The notes beneath the pieces are model-generated. The model had not been told where the DNA came from. It saw only the letters and a list, made by a program, of their open reading frames with translations, and searched no databases. A DNA stretch of 64,000 bases from an uncultured Eubacteriales bacterium (GTDB lineage: Bacteria > Bacillota > Clostridia > Lachnospirales > Lachnospiraceae), in the NCBI GenBank assembly GCA_900314565.1, contig OMVU01000008.1:62001-126000 (forward strand), read 5' to 3'. Positions 52,406 to 62,259 of this stretch are shown here, piece after piece. How positions within the stretch are numbered: position 1 is the stretch's first letter; each line of letters begins with the position of its first letter. The translations under genes were made by a program, and so were the position numbers.

Positions 52406-52555
52406 CCTTTACACCTCATCCGAAAAGAAGAAGCTGTGTTTTCTGAAAGTTCCCATTCATTACATCTCATCCGCAAAGAACAGACTGAGCCTCCTGAAAG
52501 ATCCCATCCATTACACCTCATCCGCAAAGAACGGGCTGAGCCTCCTGAAGACGAC
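52403..52555. repeat. 51-bp tandem repeat (3 units) with mini-ORFs between wzm and wzt
   Basis: Units are 52403-52453, 52454-52504 and 52505-52555. The third contains the last codons and stop of wzm. The other two fill the space to the wzt start. Because 51 is 17 codons, all units keep the same frame: after the wzm TAA, each unit gives an ATG plus 14 codons and a TAA (minus-strand mini-ORFs at 52460-52507 and 52409-52456). They are separated by one codon only, and the wzt ATG then follows in the same frame. Confidence 0.9.
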
Positions 52556-53272
52556 CCGCCCGAGGATCCAGATCAGGAGAGTTATGACCCAGAACGTAAT
52601 TGTCTCTCCCGGATTCTCCCAGAACCACCTGTGAAAGATCATGCTGTCCCGATAGCCGTTCACAATATAATGCATCGGGTTGACCGAGAGGACTTTCCGG
52701 ACCGAAAGATCGACCATCGTATCCTCATTCCACAGGATCGGAGTGATCCAGAAACCGATCTGGATCAATACATTTACGAGGGCATTCATATCTTTGAAAA
52801 ATACAGTGACTGCTGCGAGAAGCCACGTAAGCCCGAGGCCAAGTGCGCAGACAGAAAAAGAGTAATATATGATCTGAAGGGCATACGGGGTAAGTCCGTA
52901 GCCGTAGACCAGGAACATCACAAGAAGAAAGACCACAAAAAAGGCATGCACAAAAAGCGCCGACAGCACCTTGATGATCGGAATGCGGCCGACGTCGAAC
53001 TTTATCTTTTTCACGAGAAAGCTGTATTCCACCAGACAATTGCATCCCTGCGTGACCACATCCACAAAGAAGATCCACGGGATGTAGGCTGCGGAGAACC
53101 AGAGGATATAAGGGGCGTCGCCGACCGGCAGATTCTTGAAGCCCCTCTGAAATACGTACCAGAAGACCAGGATCGTGACGAGAGGCATCACAAAGGCCCA
53201 CACGATCCCCAGCAGGGAGTTCGAGTAGCGGGACCGGATATCATTTTTTGCAAGCTGAAGAATGGTGTTCAA
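52511..53272 (-). CDS. wzm: Polysaccharide ABC exporter permease (Wzm-like)
   Basis: A 253-residue ABC-2 type permease of the Wzm/TagG family. It has six hydrophobic helices and the conserved N-terminal pattern DIRSRYSNSLLGIVWAFVMPL (landmark DIRSRY). It works with the Wzt-like ATPase to move an undecaprenyl-linked glycan outward. A TTG at 53272 with AGGAG nine bases upstream gives the standard N-terminus; the frame up to 53314 has no ribosome site. Its last 17 codons are duplicated downstream. Confidence 0.92.
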   Translation of the reverse strand: MNTILQLAKNDIRSRYSNSLLGIVWAFVMPLVTILVFWYVFQRGFKNLPVGDAPYILWFSAAYIPWIFFVDVVTQGCNCLVEYSFLVKKIKFDVGRIPIIKVLSALFVHAFFVVFLLVMFLVYGYGLTPYALQIIYYSFSVCALGLGLTWLLAAVTVFFKDMNALVNVLIQIGFWITPILWNEDTMVDLSVRKVLSVNPMHYIVNGYRDSMIFHRWFWENPGETITFWVITLLIWILGRVVFRRLSPFFADEV

Positions 53273-53369
53273 TTTGTTCTTCTCCTGAATAATCGTTCCT
53301 TTAGTAATGCACAAAAGAGAAGCAGCCCGGATATCCTGTTCGGCAAAGGAAATCGAAGGCTGCTCCGGA

Positions 53370-55211
53370 TCACTCCATCTCCTCGTGATCGATTATCTTC
53401 TCAGACAGCATCTCCCACTCGCTGAACCTTGTAACGCCGTGTGCGACCAGATCGTTATATAACTTCTCTTTCTCTGCTCTCCGCTCTTCCGCCGTCCCGG
53501 AAAACTCACTCAGCCGCAGCATCGCCTTTACGTATCTCCAGGACAGTTCGCTCCGGACAACAGCGTTCAAAGTACGCTCGTTCTCACAGGATTCCCTTGC
53601 AAGATCCCAGTATTTGTCGATCTCATCCGCTTCCTCCTGACTGATGGAAAAGCAATTTACCATCTTGTGATAGATCGAGAAATATGAATCCTTTTTCCTG
53701 TCATGAATTGCCTCTATGGCAGCCTTCACGTACCGGCCTCCGGCTCCGTAATAATTATCGCAGAACATCTGCATTTCCTGATCCACATCACAATACGGAT
53801 CGCGCAGAAGCCTTGCGATAAGATAAGCCCTGAGCTCACCGAATTCGGCATCACATTGATCTATGTAATAGTTTCCCTCCTCAAAAACTCCTTTCATGCC
53901 CATCTCGTAAAAATACTGAATATTTTTCTGGAGCACGTCAAAGTCAGGGAAAATTCCGATGGTAAAGGAATAGTTCGTCGCGTAATCCCATATATACATT
54001 CTGTCGCAGATCGCGCACCACTCTTTAAGATCCGCAGCGAGAGCAGCATTCTCAGGGCAGTCCGGATCATTCAGCGCGTGGCTGTAGCACCCTTCAATCG
54101 TGCAGTATCTCACGATGACATTCTCTTCCGGAACAATATTCTTCGGAGCCTTCCTCGAATACTTATAGGCAAAGGTATCGATCGCTATATTATCATACCC
54201 TTTTTCCTTCACCTCTTTCGCGATCCGGTTGACAAATGAAAGAATAGAGCCGGCATGTGAACCGCTGGCATTATCCAGCGCACTGCACTGCTCACATTCA
54301 CAAAAACTCTGATTGTCGGCCTGTGACAGGGAGACGATCTGAAGGGCTGCATTCGGATCCCGCTTCTCTTCCAGAAGCTGAAAGACCTCCGACCGCACGA
54401 TGTCATAAACGTCCTCGTTCGTAAGACAGAGCTGATCCGGCACTCTCTTCCCGTCATGCAGGGCAAAATACTCCGGATGGTCCGCAAAATATTTATCCCT
54501 TGAACAGAACTCAGTAGAAAGTGTATGGCAGAAGTTTCCCAGGTAATCTATGTCTCCTCCCTGCGCGCCAGTAAGATTCCGGTGCGATCCGCTGTTCAGC
54601 CCGTTCATCATGGAATAGAGCGGATCCCAGGGACTTCGCCAGTCCGTGTCCGTAAATTCAAAATACGGGTCGTACTGAACTTTCTCTTCAGGGAGGCTGA
54701 CCGTATCCGCAGAGGATGACATTCCCGTATAGACCGAAAAAAACCTGTAGCCGCAGTAATCCATGAGAAATCCGCAGACACCGTAAATCGTTCCTCTCGA
54801 CCCGGCGCCGTAGATGGCAAGGCCTTTGTCGAACGGAGTGAGAAAATACGAGCCGTTCGTTTTGCCGTCGACCTCTGAGGTGTCAAAGGCAGCGGTCTTT
54901 CCGATATAAAAACCGTATCCGTTGAAGGGCTGGTTCTCATCAATACGCGGACAATCTTCTCCAAGAAGCTGCGAAAGATACTGTGAGAGCATGTCCGCCG
55001 CCGTGATTTCCGTCTCCGAAGGGGCGGCCGAAACAATTACCGCATATCCCTGATCCGGATCCGCCTCATCCCGGCCCGGACTCTGTGTACTCTCTTCCTC
55101 GGTATGCTCTTCTTTTCCGTTCTGATCAGCTCCCGATTTTCCTCCACAGGAAGTAAGAAGGGCAAGGAGAAGGCAAACCGTAAGATATCTGATGACCCAG
55201 GATTTTTTCAT
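53370..55211 (-). CDS. DUF4838 surface lipoprotein
   Basis: A 613-residue lipoprotein with signal and lipobox LLTSC. After an acidic linker, an N-terminal GH20-like beta domain (about 50-150, TAADMLSQYLSQLLG) precedes DUF4838 (from about 165), with SLSQADNQSFCECEQC and NYYIDQCDAEFGELRAYL landmarks. DUF4838 proteins are related to glycoside hydrolases and are often encoded in glycan loci. It could trim or bind surface glycan outside the cell. The ATG at 55211 has GGGAG six bases upstream; the frame to 55226 is less likely. Confidence 0.85.
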   Translation of the reverse strand: MKKSWVIRYLTVCLLLALLTSCGGKSGADQNGKEEHTEEESTQSPGRDEADPDQGYAVIVSAAPSETEITAADMLSQYLSQLLGEDCPRIDENQPFNGYGFYIGKTAAFDTSEVDGKTNGSYFLTPFDKGLAIYGAGSRGTIYGVCGFLMDYCGYRFFSVYTGMSSSADTVSLPEEKVQYDPYFEFTDTDWRSPWDPLYSMMNGLNSGSHRNLTGAQGGDIDYLGNFCHTLSTEFCSRDKYFADHPEYFALHDGKRVPDQLCLTNEDVYDIVRSEVFQLLEEKRDPNAALQIVSLSQADNQSFCECEQCSALDNASGSHAGSILSFVNRIAKEVKEKGYDNIAIDTFAYKYSRKAPKNIVPEENVIVRYCTIEGCYSHALNDPDCPENAALAADLKEWCAICDRMYIWDYATNYSFTIGIFPDFDVLQKNIQYFYEMGMKGVFEEGNYYIDQCDAEFGELRAYLIARLLRDPYCDVDQEMQMFCDNYYGAGGRYVKAAIEAIHDRKKDSYFSIYHKMVNCFSISQEEADEIDKYWDLARESCENERTLNAVVRSELSWRYVKAMLRLSEFSGTAEERRAEKEKLYNDLVAHGVTRFSEWEMLSEKIIDHEEME

Positions 55212-55305
55212 CCACATCTCCCTCACTACGGCTGCAGATGTAATTCTCTGCGCCGGTACCTTTCCTCTTGCTGCCTGAAAGGCGTCTCCGAAGAACGCCT
55301 GCCAA

Positions 55306-55866
55306 TCATTTCCAGAAATAATTCATGATTTTATCCAGCTCGTCACGGTCCATCGGCATGTCTTTCAGCTTTTTTCTCTTCTCGATCAGATCATCGACCT
55401 TTCCGATCACTCTTGCCGGATTTCCTCCAACAATCGCACCTTCCGGGACGTCTTTCGTCACAACACTGCCCGCTGCCACGATCGCATTCGGGCCGATCTT
55501 CGTATTATACATGATGGTCACGTCGGACCCTATGGCTACATTATCGAAAATCTCGATCGTTCCCATATGATACTCAGCGAACTCCGTACCGAGCTCGACT
55601 CCGATCTTTCTCGACAGCATATCATTGATCACGTCGTGTGTGATGAAATTGACCCTGGCAGCGATCACGATATTATTATGCAGCTTCACCATATACGGCT
55701 CTTCCGGAATCGATCTGGAATACCAGTATACGTTCTCGCCGAATCCCGCGAACATGCAGCTGTCTGCAAGAAATTTCGATCTCTTCCTGCCGCTCATCGC
55801 AACGATCCTGGCCTTTATGGCAAGCATCTGCTTCTGATTATATTTCTTTACTACTCTTTTAGGCAT
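55306..55866 (-). CDS. Hexapeptide-repeat acyltransferase (Maa/WbbJ-like)
   Basis: An acyltransferase of about 186 residues with a left-handed beta-helix: [32 protein letters not shown] is a run of hexapeptide units (partial landmarks [13 protein letters not shown]), and [11 protein letters not shown] follows. FITHDV supplies a probable catalytic His. It likely O-acetylates a sugar of the surface polymer. The start is uncertain: ATG at 55866, with GGAGG eleven bases upstream, is preferred over 55890. Confidence 0.88.
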   Translation of the reverse strand: MPKRVVKKYNQKQMLAIKARIVAMSGRKRSKFLADSCMFAGFGENVYWYSRSIPEEPYMVKLHNNIVIAARVNFITHDVINDMLSRKIGVELGTEFAEYHMGTIEIFDNVAIGSDVTIMYNTKIGPNAIVAAGSVVTKDVPEGAIVGGNPARVIGKVDDLIEKRKKLKDMPMDRDELDKIMNYFWK

Positions 55867-55948
55867 ACTTCCACACGCCTCCATTCTCATTCAGAGTGTA
55901 CTGACCTTCCTCTGCTGTTTTTCCCGAAAAAAGAAACACACAGGTTTC

Positions 55949-56695
55949 TTACTTTCCGCCCTTCAGCCTTCCGACAAATCCGCGCAGCCTGTCATACCTG
56001 TTATATCCAAGTGCCTTCTGAAGCCCTCTGATCACGACAATATGAACGGACAGCTTCTTCTCGACCCAGCTTGCATCCATGTGATGGATCGTGCACGAAT
56101 TCGGGGTGACCTTCTCATGCCAGTTCTTCACGTCGAATGCGGCAAAGTACTCGATCGGATAGACAGCGATCCCGTCTCCGATCTCCTGGAAAGCATTCCT
56201 TGAAAGATCCAGCCCCCATTCCTCCGCCTGGGCGCTGAAGCCCACATTGATCGGAGTCAGATCCATACTGCCGTCTTCCTGAATGAACTTTCTTTCGTGA
56301 TACTTCTTCTCAAATTCGTCAATAAACGGATGTCCTTTTTCGCAGGCGATAAATGCCGTCGTCAGAGACCTGTCGCTCTCAAACCCGAGAACCATTGAAC
56401 GCCCCTCAAGATATTCGTTAATGGGCTTGACGACCTCCACATCCGTATCAAAATAGATTCCGCCGTATTTCTGAAGAGCCTGTATCCTTACATAATCGGA
56501 AACAAAGGCATACTTCCCTGCCTGATAAGCTTCCTGCACATAGGCAGGCGCCGATGAGACATCAAAATTCTTCTCAGACCACTTTATGATCCTGTAGTCA
56601 GGAAGATTTTTTCTCCAGGTCCCGATATATCTCTTTGTACTGTCCGGAAGTTCATTTCCTCCGAACCAGCAGAAATGAATTACTTTGGGAATCAT
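55949..56695 (-). CDS. Capsular/mannosyl-type glycosyltransferase (DXD, GT32-like)
   Basis: A 248-residue glycosyltransferase. IPKVIHFCWFGG at the N-terminus and AFVSDYVRIQALQKYGGIYFDTDVE around the DTD metal-binding motif are diagnostic of the Gly_transf_sug/GT32 family (landmarks WFGG, YGGIYFDTD). The acceptor is part of the surface glycan. GGAGG lies six bases before the ATG at 56695, so the longer frame is rejected. Confidence 0.92.
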   Translation of the reverse strand: MIPKVIHFCWFGGNELPDSTKRYIGTWRKNLPDYRIIKWSEKNFDVSSAPAYVQEAYQAGKYAFVSDYVRIQALQKYGGIYFDTDVEVVKPINEYLEGRSMVLGFESDRSLTTAFIACEKGHPFIDEFEKKYHERKFIQEDGSMDLTPINVGFSAQAEEWGLDLSRNAFQEIGDGIAVYPIEYFAAFDVKNWHEKVTPNSCTIHHMDASWVEKKLSVHIVVIRGLQKALGYNRYDRLRGFVGRLKGGK

Positions 56696-56797
56696 ATTTT
56701 TCCTCCACGTTCTCGCAATGAACACGCTCTTTGCGCAGCACTCATTCATGCGGATACCCGCGATCCGATGTGCTGCCTGCCTGCGCGTTTACCTTAT

Positions 56798-58009
56798 TTA
56801 TCTGACGAGCTTCCCGTAAACATCCAGAACATAATCTGCGTACCCATCCGCAGAAAATACGCCGGAAGCCTTCTCCGCTATATACGCATTATCCATTGAG
56901 GATACAGCCATCTTCCGGATCTTGTCTCTAAGATCCGCCGCATCGCCTGCCTGCGCAATATAGCCTGTACGGCCATCTTCCACGAGTTCGGGAAGACCGC
57001 CGTTCTGCGAGACGATCACCGGGCGGCCCATGGCCTGAGCCTCCATGATGCTGTACGGGCCGTTCTCATACCATTCGCTCGGCAGACAGACACACAGAGA
57101 ATTGGCTACGATTTCCTTAAGCTTATCCCCGCTCTTGAAACCGAGCAGAAGGATCCTGTCCTCCTGTCCGAGTTTTGCGACGAGCTTCCTGATGCGCTCC
57201 TCTTCCGGTCCCGATCCGACAATATAGAGCTTCTGACTGACCTTTGATCTGCTGAAAGCCCTGACCAGTGTGAGAATTCCTTTTTCCCTGCTCAGTCTGC
57301 CGAAATAAAGGAAATACTCTCCGCGTCCTCCGGCCTTATAAACCGTTCCTTCAGGCAGGAAATTTCTGGCGTATTCCACCGGGCACTTAAAGACGCCGGC
57401 TTCCGTGATCTTCCTCCTGTAAAAATCGGAAGGTGTGATCACATAGTCGATCTTCCCGTAGATCTTACGGAACTTATATACATAGGCTTCCATGGAAGCG
57501 AGAATGCTTTTGGCTTTCGACCCCTTCATACAGCCGTTCCTCGCGCAGTGCCAGTAATGACCGTCAAGACAGTCCTCACAGACCTGCCTGTGATGCATCA
57601 TCAGATAATTCGGACAGACCGATTTCAGATCATGTGCAGTATATACGATCGGAATATGCTTTTTGTGAGCGACTTCCACGATCGATCCGGTAAGCTGGCT
57701 CTGGAAAATATTCAGATGAATAATATCCGGTTTCTCTTCGTCAAGAAGCTTCGCGAATTTTCTCGCCGCCTCTGTCGAATAGAGCAGATGCGCAGACGCC
57801 TTCGCAAGCTGCATCGGATTTCCGGAGGCATTGAAGTCGACATTTTCCACGAAGTATTTTTCCTGATCGCACGGAACATTCCGTTCATCTTTCATCGAGA
57901 ACCAGATGACCTCATGCCCTCTTTTCCTTAAGAGATCCCCAAGCGAAAAATAGTATGTCTCTGAGCCGCCCTTGACATAATGGAACTTATTTACCAGAAG
58001 TATCTTCAA
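56798..58009 (-). CDS. GT4 glycosyltransferase
   Basis: A 403-residue GT-B glycosyltransferase. The N-terminal KILLVNKFHYVKGGSETY and PDIIHLNIF, and the C-terminal YFGRLSREKGI, LPSEWYENGPYSIMEAQAMG and PVIVSQNGGLPEL are family landmarks (GPYSIMEA is the E-x7-E region). A Cys/His-rich CEDCLDGHYWHC segment may bind metal. The start is TTG with AGGAGG seven bases upstream, which begins the protein exactly at the conserved strand. Confidence 0.92.
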   Translation of the reverse strand: MKILLVNKFHYVKGGSETYYFSLGDLLRKRGHEVIWFSMKDERNVPCDQEKYFVENVDFNASGNPMQLAKASAHLLYSTEAARKFAKLLDEEKPDIIHLNIFQSQLTGSIVEVAHKKHIPIVYTAHDLKSVCPNYLMMHHRQVCEDCLDGHYWHCARNGCMKGSKAKSILASMEAYVYKFRKIYGKIDYVITPSDFYRRKITEAGVFKCPVEYARNFLPEGTVYKAGGRGEYFLYFGRLSREKGILTLVRAFSRSKVSQKLYIVGSGPEEERIRKLVAKLGQEDRILLLGFKSGDKLKEIVANSLCVCLPSEWYENGPYSIMEAQAMGRPVIVSQNGGLPELVEDGRTGYIAQAGDAADLRDKIRKMAVSSMDNAYIAEKASGVFSADGYADYVLDVYGKLVR

Positions 58010-58056
58010 CTTGTTTCCTCCTATCTGTCTCTGCTTATCAAATAACGGTGAAAGCA

Positions 58057-59613
58057 TCATGCTCCCTTCGATAAGCCGATTTTCCTGAGAACCTTACCAA
58101 AAGAATCTTTCGCAAACCAGACCGTGAAATGATATGGTTCCGTTCTGCCAAATACCAATGTTATGACAACTGCAGTGATCACAACAGAAATGATTCCCTG
58201 AACCAGAAACTCCGGCAGGACCGGAAGGTCGATCGCTTCATCGATATAATGCATGGCCACCATCTCGCCCGCAAAGACCAGGGACATCTTTACCCACATA
58301 AGCGCATAACCGGCCGCACTGGTCTTAAAATAATCCCTGAACAGAAAATATGTCTTCGCAACGACCTCAATAAGGTATGTGCACATCGTTCCGCATAAAA
58401 TACCGAGAAGACCGATCTGTCTTCCGAGAACGATCGAGACGATCAGATTCGTCATGGCGCTTATAAAGGAAATATTACGTCCGACAACAAAGTCTCCTGT
58501 CAGGAACATGGCATTTTTCAGGGGTTCAAATACGATCGATACAAAACAGAGAATACAGATCATGGCAATCTCAGACATTTCAAGAAGATACAGATTGCCG
58601 ATCCACATCTTAACGAAAGGCTGGATGCAGACATATGTCCCGACTGATGCGAAACTCGCATACACGTAGAAAATGAATGTCATCCTGTTCAAATTCGTGA
58701 TCTTTTTCTCATCATCCTCAGTCACGAAAAGATTTGCCATACTCGCTGTCGTCGCGGACATCAGCTTGGCTGAGAGCTGCTTAAAAATCGCTGTCACAGT
58801 TATATAATTGGCATAGATTCCGGATATGATCGTATTAACGAGCGCAGAGATCAGCATATTATCTGTAGAGTCGACCACTTTGCCCGCGAAGAGCATGATA
58901 AAGAGATTCTTTATATTTGCGAAGACAGACCTCCGATCCTCCCGGGATAGTTTGTCCTTTTTGTTTAAGTACGGATACGTCTTATCCGCTACCCTGGACG
59001 CATAGAAATTCGAAGCGATCGACTGGGCGATATTTACACCGAGATAAACAAGATACTCTCTGGTAATTGCCAGCATGACGAGCGCGACCACAGTACCGAT
59101 GACCCTGGATATCGTAGAGACGATAGTGTACAGATACGCATTCTGATCTGCCTCGAGAAGAGACGCCTTATAGGAAAAGAGATAGGATGTTGCGCTTTGA
59201 AATACGAACATCAGATAAGCTATCCGTATATAGGTAAAATCGTATTTATCGATTCCCTTGATCAGAAAATGCAGAAAAGGCGTCAAGGCAGCTCCGATCA
59301 CCATCGTCGCCACCCCGATGGCCAGATAGGCGGTCCTGAACAGATTCATGAGCTCTGAGACTTTTTTATGATCCCCTTCAGCCAGAGGTTTATACAGATT
59401 ATAGACGATGGCCGAACCGACGCCCATCTCGGCAAGAGAGATTGCGGAGATGACCTGCGTGAACAGGCTGTTGATAGAATGCGCTTCAATTCCGACAAGG
59501 TGGATGATGACAGGCTTTGACACGAAGGTCAGAATCATTGTCACAGCCTGTGCAATCATCGCGAACTTCATATTGCGAACGCTTTTTTCTGTTCTCCCCA
59601 TTTCCTGACTCAT
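58057..59613 (-). CDS. wzx: Wzx-type oligosaccharide flippase
   Basis: A 518-residue membrane protein of the MATE/MOP superfamily with about 12 hydrophobic spans. Landmarks are FVSKPVIIHLVG, ISLAEMGVGSAIVYNLYKPLAE, and the loop KKVSELMNLFRTAY found in polysaccharide transporters. It probably flips undecaprenyl-linked repeat units across the membrane for Wzy polymerisation. The gene follows the two Wzz-like genes after 54 bases. AGGGA lies seven bases before the ATG. Confidence 0.92.
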   Translation of the reverse strand: MSQEMGRTEKSVRNMKFAMIAQAVTMILTFVSKPVIIHLVGIEAHSINSLFTQVISAISLAEMGVGSAIVYNLYKPLAEGDHKKVSELMNLFRTAYLAIGVATMVIGAALTPFLHFLIKGIDKYDFTYIRIAYLMFVFQSATSYLFSYKASLLEADQNAYLYTIVSTISRVIGTVVALVMLAITREYLVYLGVNIAQSIASNFYASRVADKTYPYLNKKDKLSREDRRSVFANIKNLFIMLFAGKVVDSTDNMLISALVNTIISGIYANYITVTAIFKQLSAKLMSATTASMANLFVTEDDEKKITNLNRMTFIFYVYASFASVGTYVCIQPFVKMWIGNLYLLEMSEIAMICILCFVSIVFEPLKNAMFLTGDFVVGRNISFISAMTNLIVSIVLGRQIGLLGILCGTMCTYLIEVVAKTYFLFRDYFKTSAAGYALMWVKMSLVFAGEMVAMHYIDEAIDLPVLPEFLVQGIISVVITAVVITLVFGRTEPYHFTVWFAKDSFGKVLRKIGLSKGA

Positions 59614-59667
59614 CACTGATTCCCTTTCCTGAACCCGGTACCATCCCGGCCTGTCAAAGCGGTGACT

Positions 59668-60885
59668 TTACTGAATATAAGTGCAGCTGTCGATCACATA
59701 GCCAATCGACTCCGCCCGCGCATACTGCAGCGACTGAAGCATATCCTTTACCTTCTGCGGCGGAGCATTTCCCTGTTCGATCATATAGATCACGGCATCG
59801 GCGCAATCCGCCAGGATCAGCGGCGCTGCAGATCTGCCGTACAGCGGACCGTCAATCAATACAATATCTGCCTCGGAAAGATGCTCATCCAGCGTTTTCT
59901 GCACATTCTCCGCTGTCAATGTTTCCTCGTTGTCATCAAAGACCGTCAGAGCTGCATTCTTTCCCTGTCCACGAAGTTCTGACTGCAGTTCAAGCGCAAT
60001 GTCGGACTGCACCTTTTTATTATTTATTCCCTCCAAAAGGAGGACTTTGATCTTCCGCTTCTCTATCTCCTCCAGTATCCTTCGTCTCATACCGACAAAT
60101 GCCTTCTTATAATCAGAATCACTCTTCTTTTTCTTTTTGACAGGAAGCTGTGCCAGGCAGGGTATCTGCATGATGTCCGAAACATCCTCCGGTGTCTCAA
60201 GATTTGACCATAAAAGCGCATAGCAGAAAATAAGTCCCAGATACATAAAGGTGCCAAGAAAAATTCCCAGGGCGATCCAGACGACCGGAGATGCCAGAAA
60301 TCCCAAAGAAGAAGGAATTTCTTCGGTCTCCGTATTGATGACATCCAGTTCAACATAGCCCATGACCGGAAAAAATGCTTCCCTGAAGCATGCAAATATC
60401 GCTTCCCGAATAGCCTCTGCGTCCTCTTTCGAATCTGAAGTGACACTTATTCTGATCAGATTCGTCGCATACGTCACTTCCGTACTGATCGTCCCGTTCA
60501 TCTCATCATCAGGTTCAAGTCCCATTTCCTCCCTGATGCGCTGATTCATATACTCGCTGCCCATGAGGCCTGACAAAGCGTTGGTAACTGCAGACAAAGT
60601 AGCGCCCTTATTCCATCCGAGTCCATTAAGCACATAATTATACTCGATGGAATCTGACAGCAGAACGCCGATCGCAAAGGTCTCTTTTGCAACATATGTT
60701 TTTTTTACGATCTTCTTTGAGAGTACCGCCATGCCGCCCGTCACACAGACTGTCATAAAAATGATGAGGGCAAGCGCAAACGGCAGATATCTGCGGGTAC
60801 TACGCAGGAACGCCCGCAGAAAAGCCATTATATCGATATAATCTTTTTTATCTACAACAGCCTGCTGCTCGTCCGTTCTATCCAT
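59668..60885 (-). CDS. Wzz-like chain-length protein with degenerate kinase domain (second)
   Basis: A protein of about 405 residues. It has two transmembrane helices (about 34-57 and 200-223) flanking a Wzz extracytoplasmic domain. The cytoplasmic part (from about 250) has the order of a BY-kinase (IKVLLLEGINN, VFDDNEET, IVLIDGPLYG, then ADAVIYMIEQG). It lacks the Walker A GxGKT and the C-terminal tyrosine cluster. It probably regulates chain length without kinase activity. The start among nearby codons is uncertain. Confidence 0.82.
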   Translation of the reverse strand: MDRTDEQQAVVDKKDYIDIMAFLRAFLRSTRRYLPFALALIIFMTVCVTGGMAVLSKKIVKKTYVAKETFAIGVLLSDSIEYNYVLNGLGWNKGATLSAVTNALSGLMGSEYMNQRIREEMGLEPDDEMNGTISTEVTYATNLIRISVTSDSKEDAEAIREAIFACFREAFFPVMGYVELDVINTETEEIPSSLGFLASPVVWIALGIFLGTFMYLGLIFCYALLWSNLETPEDVSDIMQIPCLAQLPVKKKKKSDSDYKKAFVGMRRRILEEIEKRKIKVLLLEGINNKKVQSDIALELQSELRGQGKNAALTVFDDNEETLTAENVQKTLDEHLSEADIVLIDGPLYGRSAAPLILADCADAVIYMIEQGNAPPQKVKDMLQSLQYARAESIGYVIDSCTYIQ

Positions 60886-60940
60886 TCGTCCTATCAATCC
60901 ATCCTAATAATCAGTAGTTCCTTCTTCAGACCGCCGCGTC

Positions 60941-62245
60941 TCAGAATCCATTGAGAACCATCCCCGCAAAATCGGACGGACCGTTCGACAGATCGGCGAT
61001 CAGCTGATCTTCCGCAAAAAATTCAGCTCTGTCCGGTGCGCAGAGAGCCAGTGAAAAATCAGAAAACGAATTCCAGATTTTCCCATCCCCGGCACCGCCC
61101 CAGACACCGCTGTCCACCAGAACAATATCCGCGAGGCTCCCGGCCTCTTCCATGACCCTTTCCGCATCTTCAGGGGTATAAGAAAACTGACTGTCCTCAT
61201 GCGCATTCCAAAGCCCCGCATACGCAGTCAGTATATTTTTTTCGTTGTGCCTGACACACACATCCTTTACGGAACATCGCCCCAGGAGAACATCCAGGAT
61301 CCCCTGTTCCGGAAGATTTCCTTCTTTCTCAAGCTTCTTTGTGAGACCGGCAGTATCAAAATCCGCCTCAAGAAGAAGAACGGATCTGCCTGAAGATTCC
61401 AGCTCTTCGGCAAGCTCACAGGCAAATTCCGCAGTTCCCTCCCCCTTTGCGCTTGAACTGACCAGAATTGACTTTCCGCCTAATGCATGAAGCATCTGCC
61501 GAAGCTCCTCCGCTGTAATCCCGAGTGCATTCTGCCGCAGCGCTTTCCTTTTCTGTCTTCTTCCGGCAAATCCGAACTTACCCGTCGGTGCCCCCGGAAT
61601 CAGGAAGAACCTTGCGTCTTTATACTGTCTCTGGACAGCGCCCGCTGTTTTATATGTTTTCCGTATCATATACAGGAAGACAAGAAAAGCGCCCGTGGCA
61701 AATCCCATAAAAAGTGTGAGCAGCAGCCTGTAGTTAAGAAGCAGGGGAGAATTTGAAGGCTCTTCCGGGATCTTCGGCTGCACCACGATCTCTATTACCC
61801 CATTTCCTGTCAGACGGCCGGCCATTTCGTTATAATAATCAATTAACGTGTGGATCGAATTGTAAGCATCCTGTGCGGAAGAGCTCCTTACTGTAATAGA
61901 TACCAGATTCGTATTGCTCACACAGAAGTTTTCGAAGGTACGATCCTCGGATTCGCCCAGCAGTTCTTCAAGGCCTTCCCGAAATGCCGAACTTCCCAGC
62001 ACTCCGTTGGCAGCAACCGCAGCATCTATTCTCTCGCTTGAAGAATCCGCAGCAGAAAGTTTATTATCAGGATAAACTGCAACAATAGTGTTCACTTCAT
62101 ATTCAGGTGTATATGCCAGGGGACCGACAATTCCGATCGCAAGATACGTAATGATCATAGCTGCGATCACCATCCAGACATCCGGCAGCAAAGTCCGGAT
62201 AAGTCCCCGGACACTGATCCCTCCCCACCGAAAGTCATTGAACAT
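60941..62245 (-). CDS. Wzz-like chain-length protein with degenerate kinase domain (first)
   Basis: A 434-residue protein with two transmembrane helices (about 20-45 and 170-193) around a Wzz domain, and a cytoplasmic ATPase-like domain. The expected Walker A reads SSSAKGEGTAEF instead of a GK(S/T) loop. Walker A' reads VLLLEADFD and Walker B IVLVDSG. No tyrosine-rich tail is present. It is probably a catalytically inactive member of the polysaccharide co-polymerase family. GGAGG lies nine bases before the ATG at 62245. Confidence 0.82.
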   Translation of the reverse strand: MFNDFRWGGISVRGLIRTLLPDVWMVIAAMIITYLAIGIVGPLAYTPEYEVNTIVAVYPDNKLSAADSSSERIDAAVAANGVLGSSAFREGLEELLGESEDRTFENFCVSNTNLVSITVRSSSAQDAYNSIHTLIDYYNEMAGRLTGNGVIEIVVQPKIPEEPSNSPLLLNYRLLLTLFMGFATGAFLVFLYMIRKTYKTAGAVQRQYKDARFFLIPGAPTGKFGFAGRRQKRKALRQNALGITAEELRQMLHALGGKSILVSSSAKGEGTAEFACELAEELESSGRSVLLLEADFDTAGLTKKLEKEGNLPEQGILDVLLGRCSVKDVCVRHNEKNILTAYAGLWNAHEDSQFSYTPEDAERVMEEAGSLADIVLVDSGVWGGAGDGKIWNSFSDFSLALCAPDRAEFFAEDQLIADLSNGPSDFAGMVLNGF

Positions 62246-62259
62246 ACACATTAACCTCC

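Noticed and set aside
53273..53314. Longer wzm start
   Set aside because: The upstream TTG has no ribosome site, and the family N-terminus begins at the TTG behind AGGAG.
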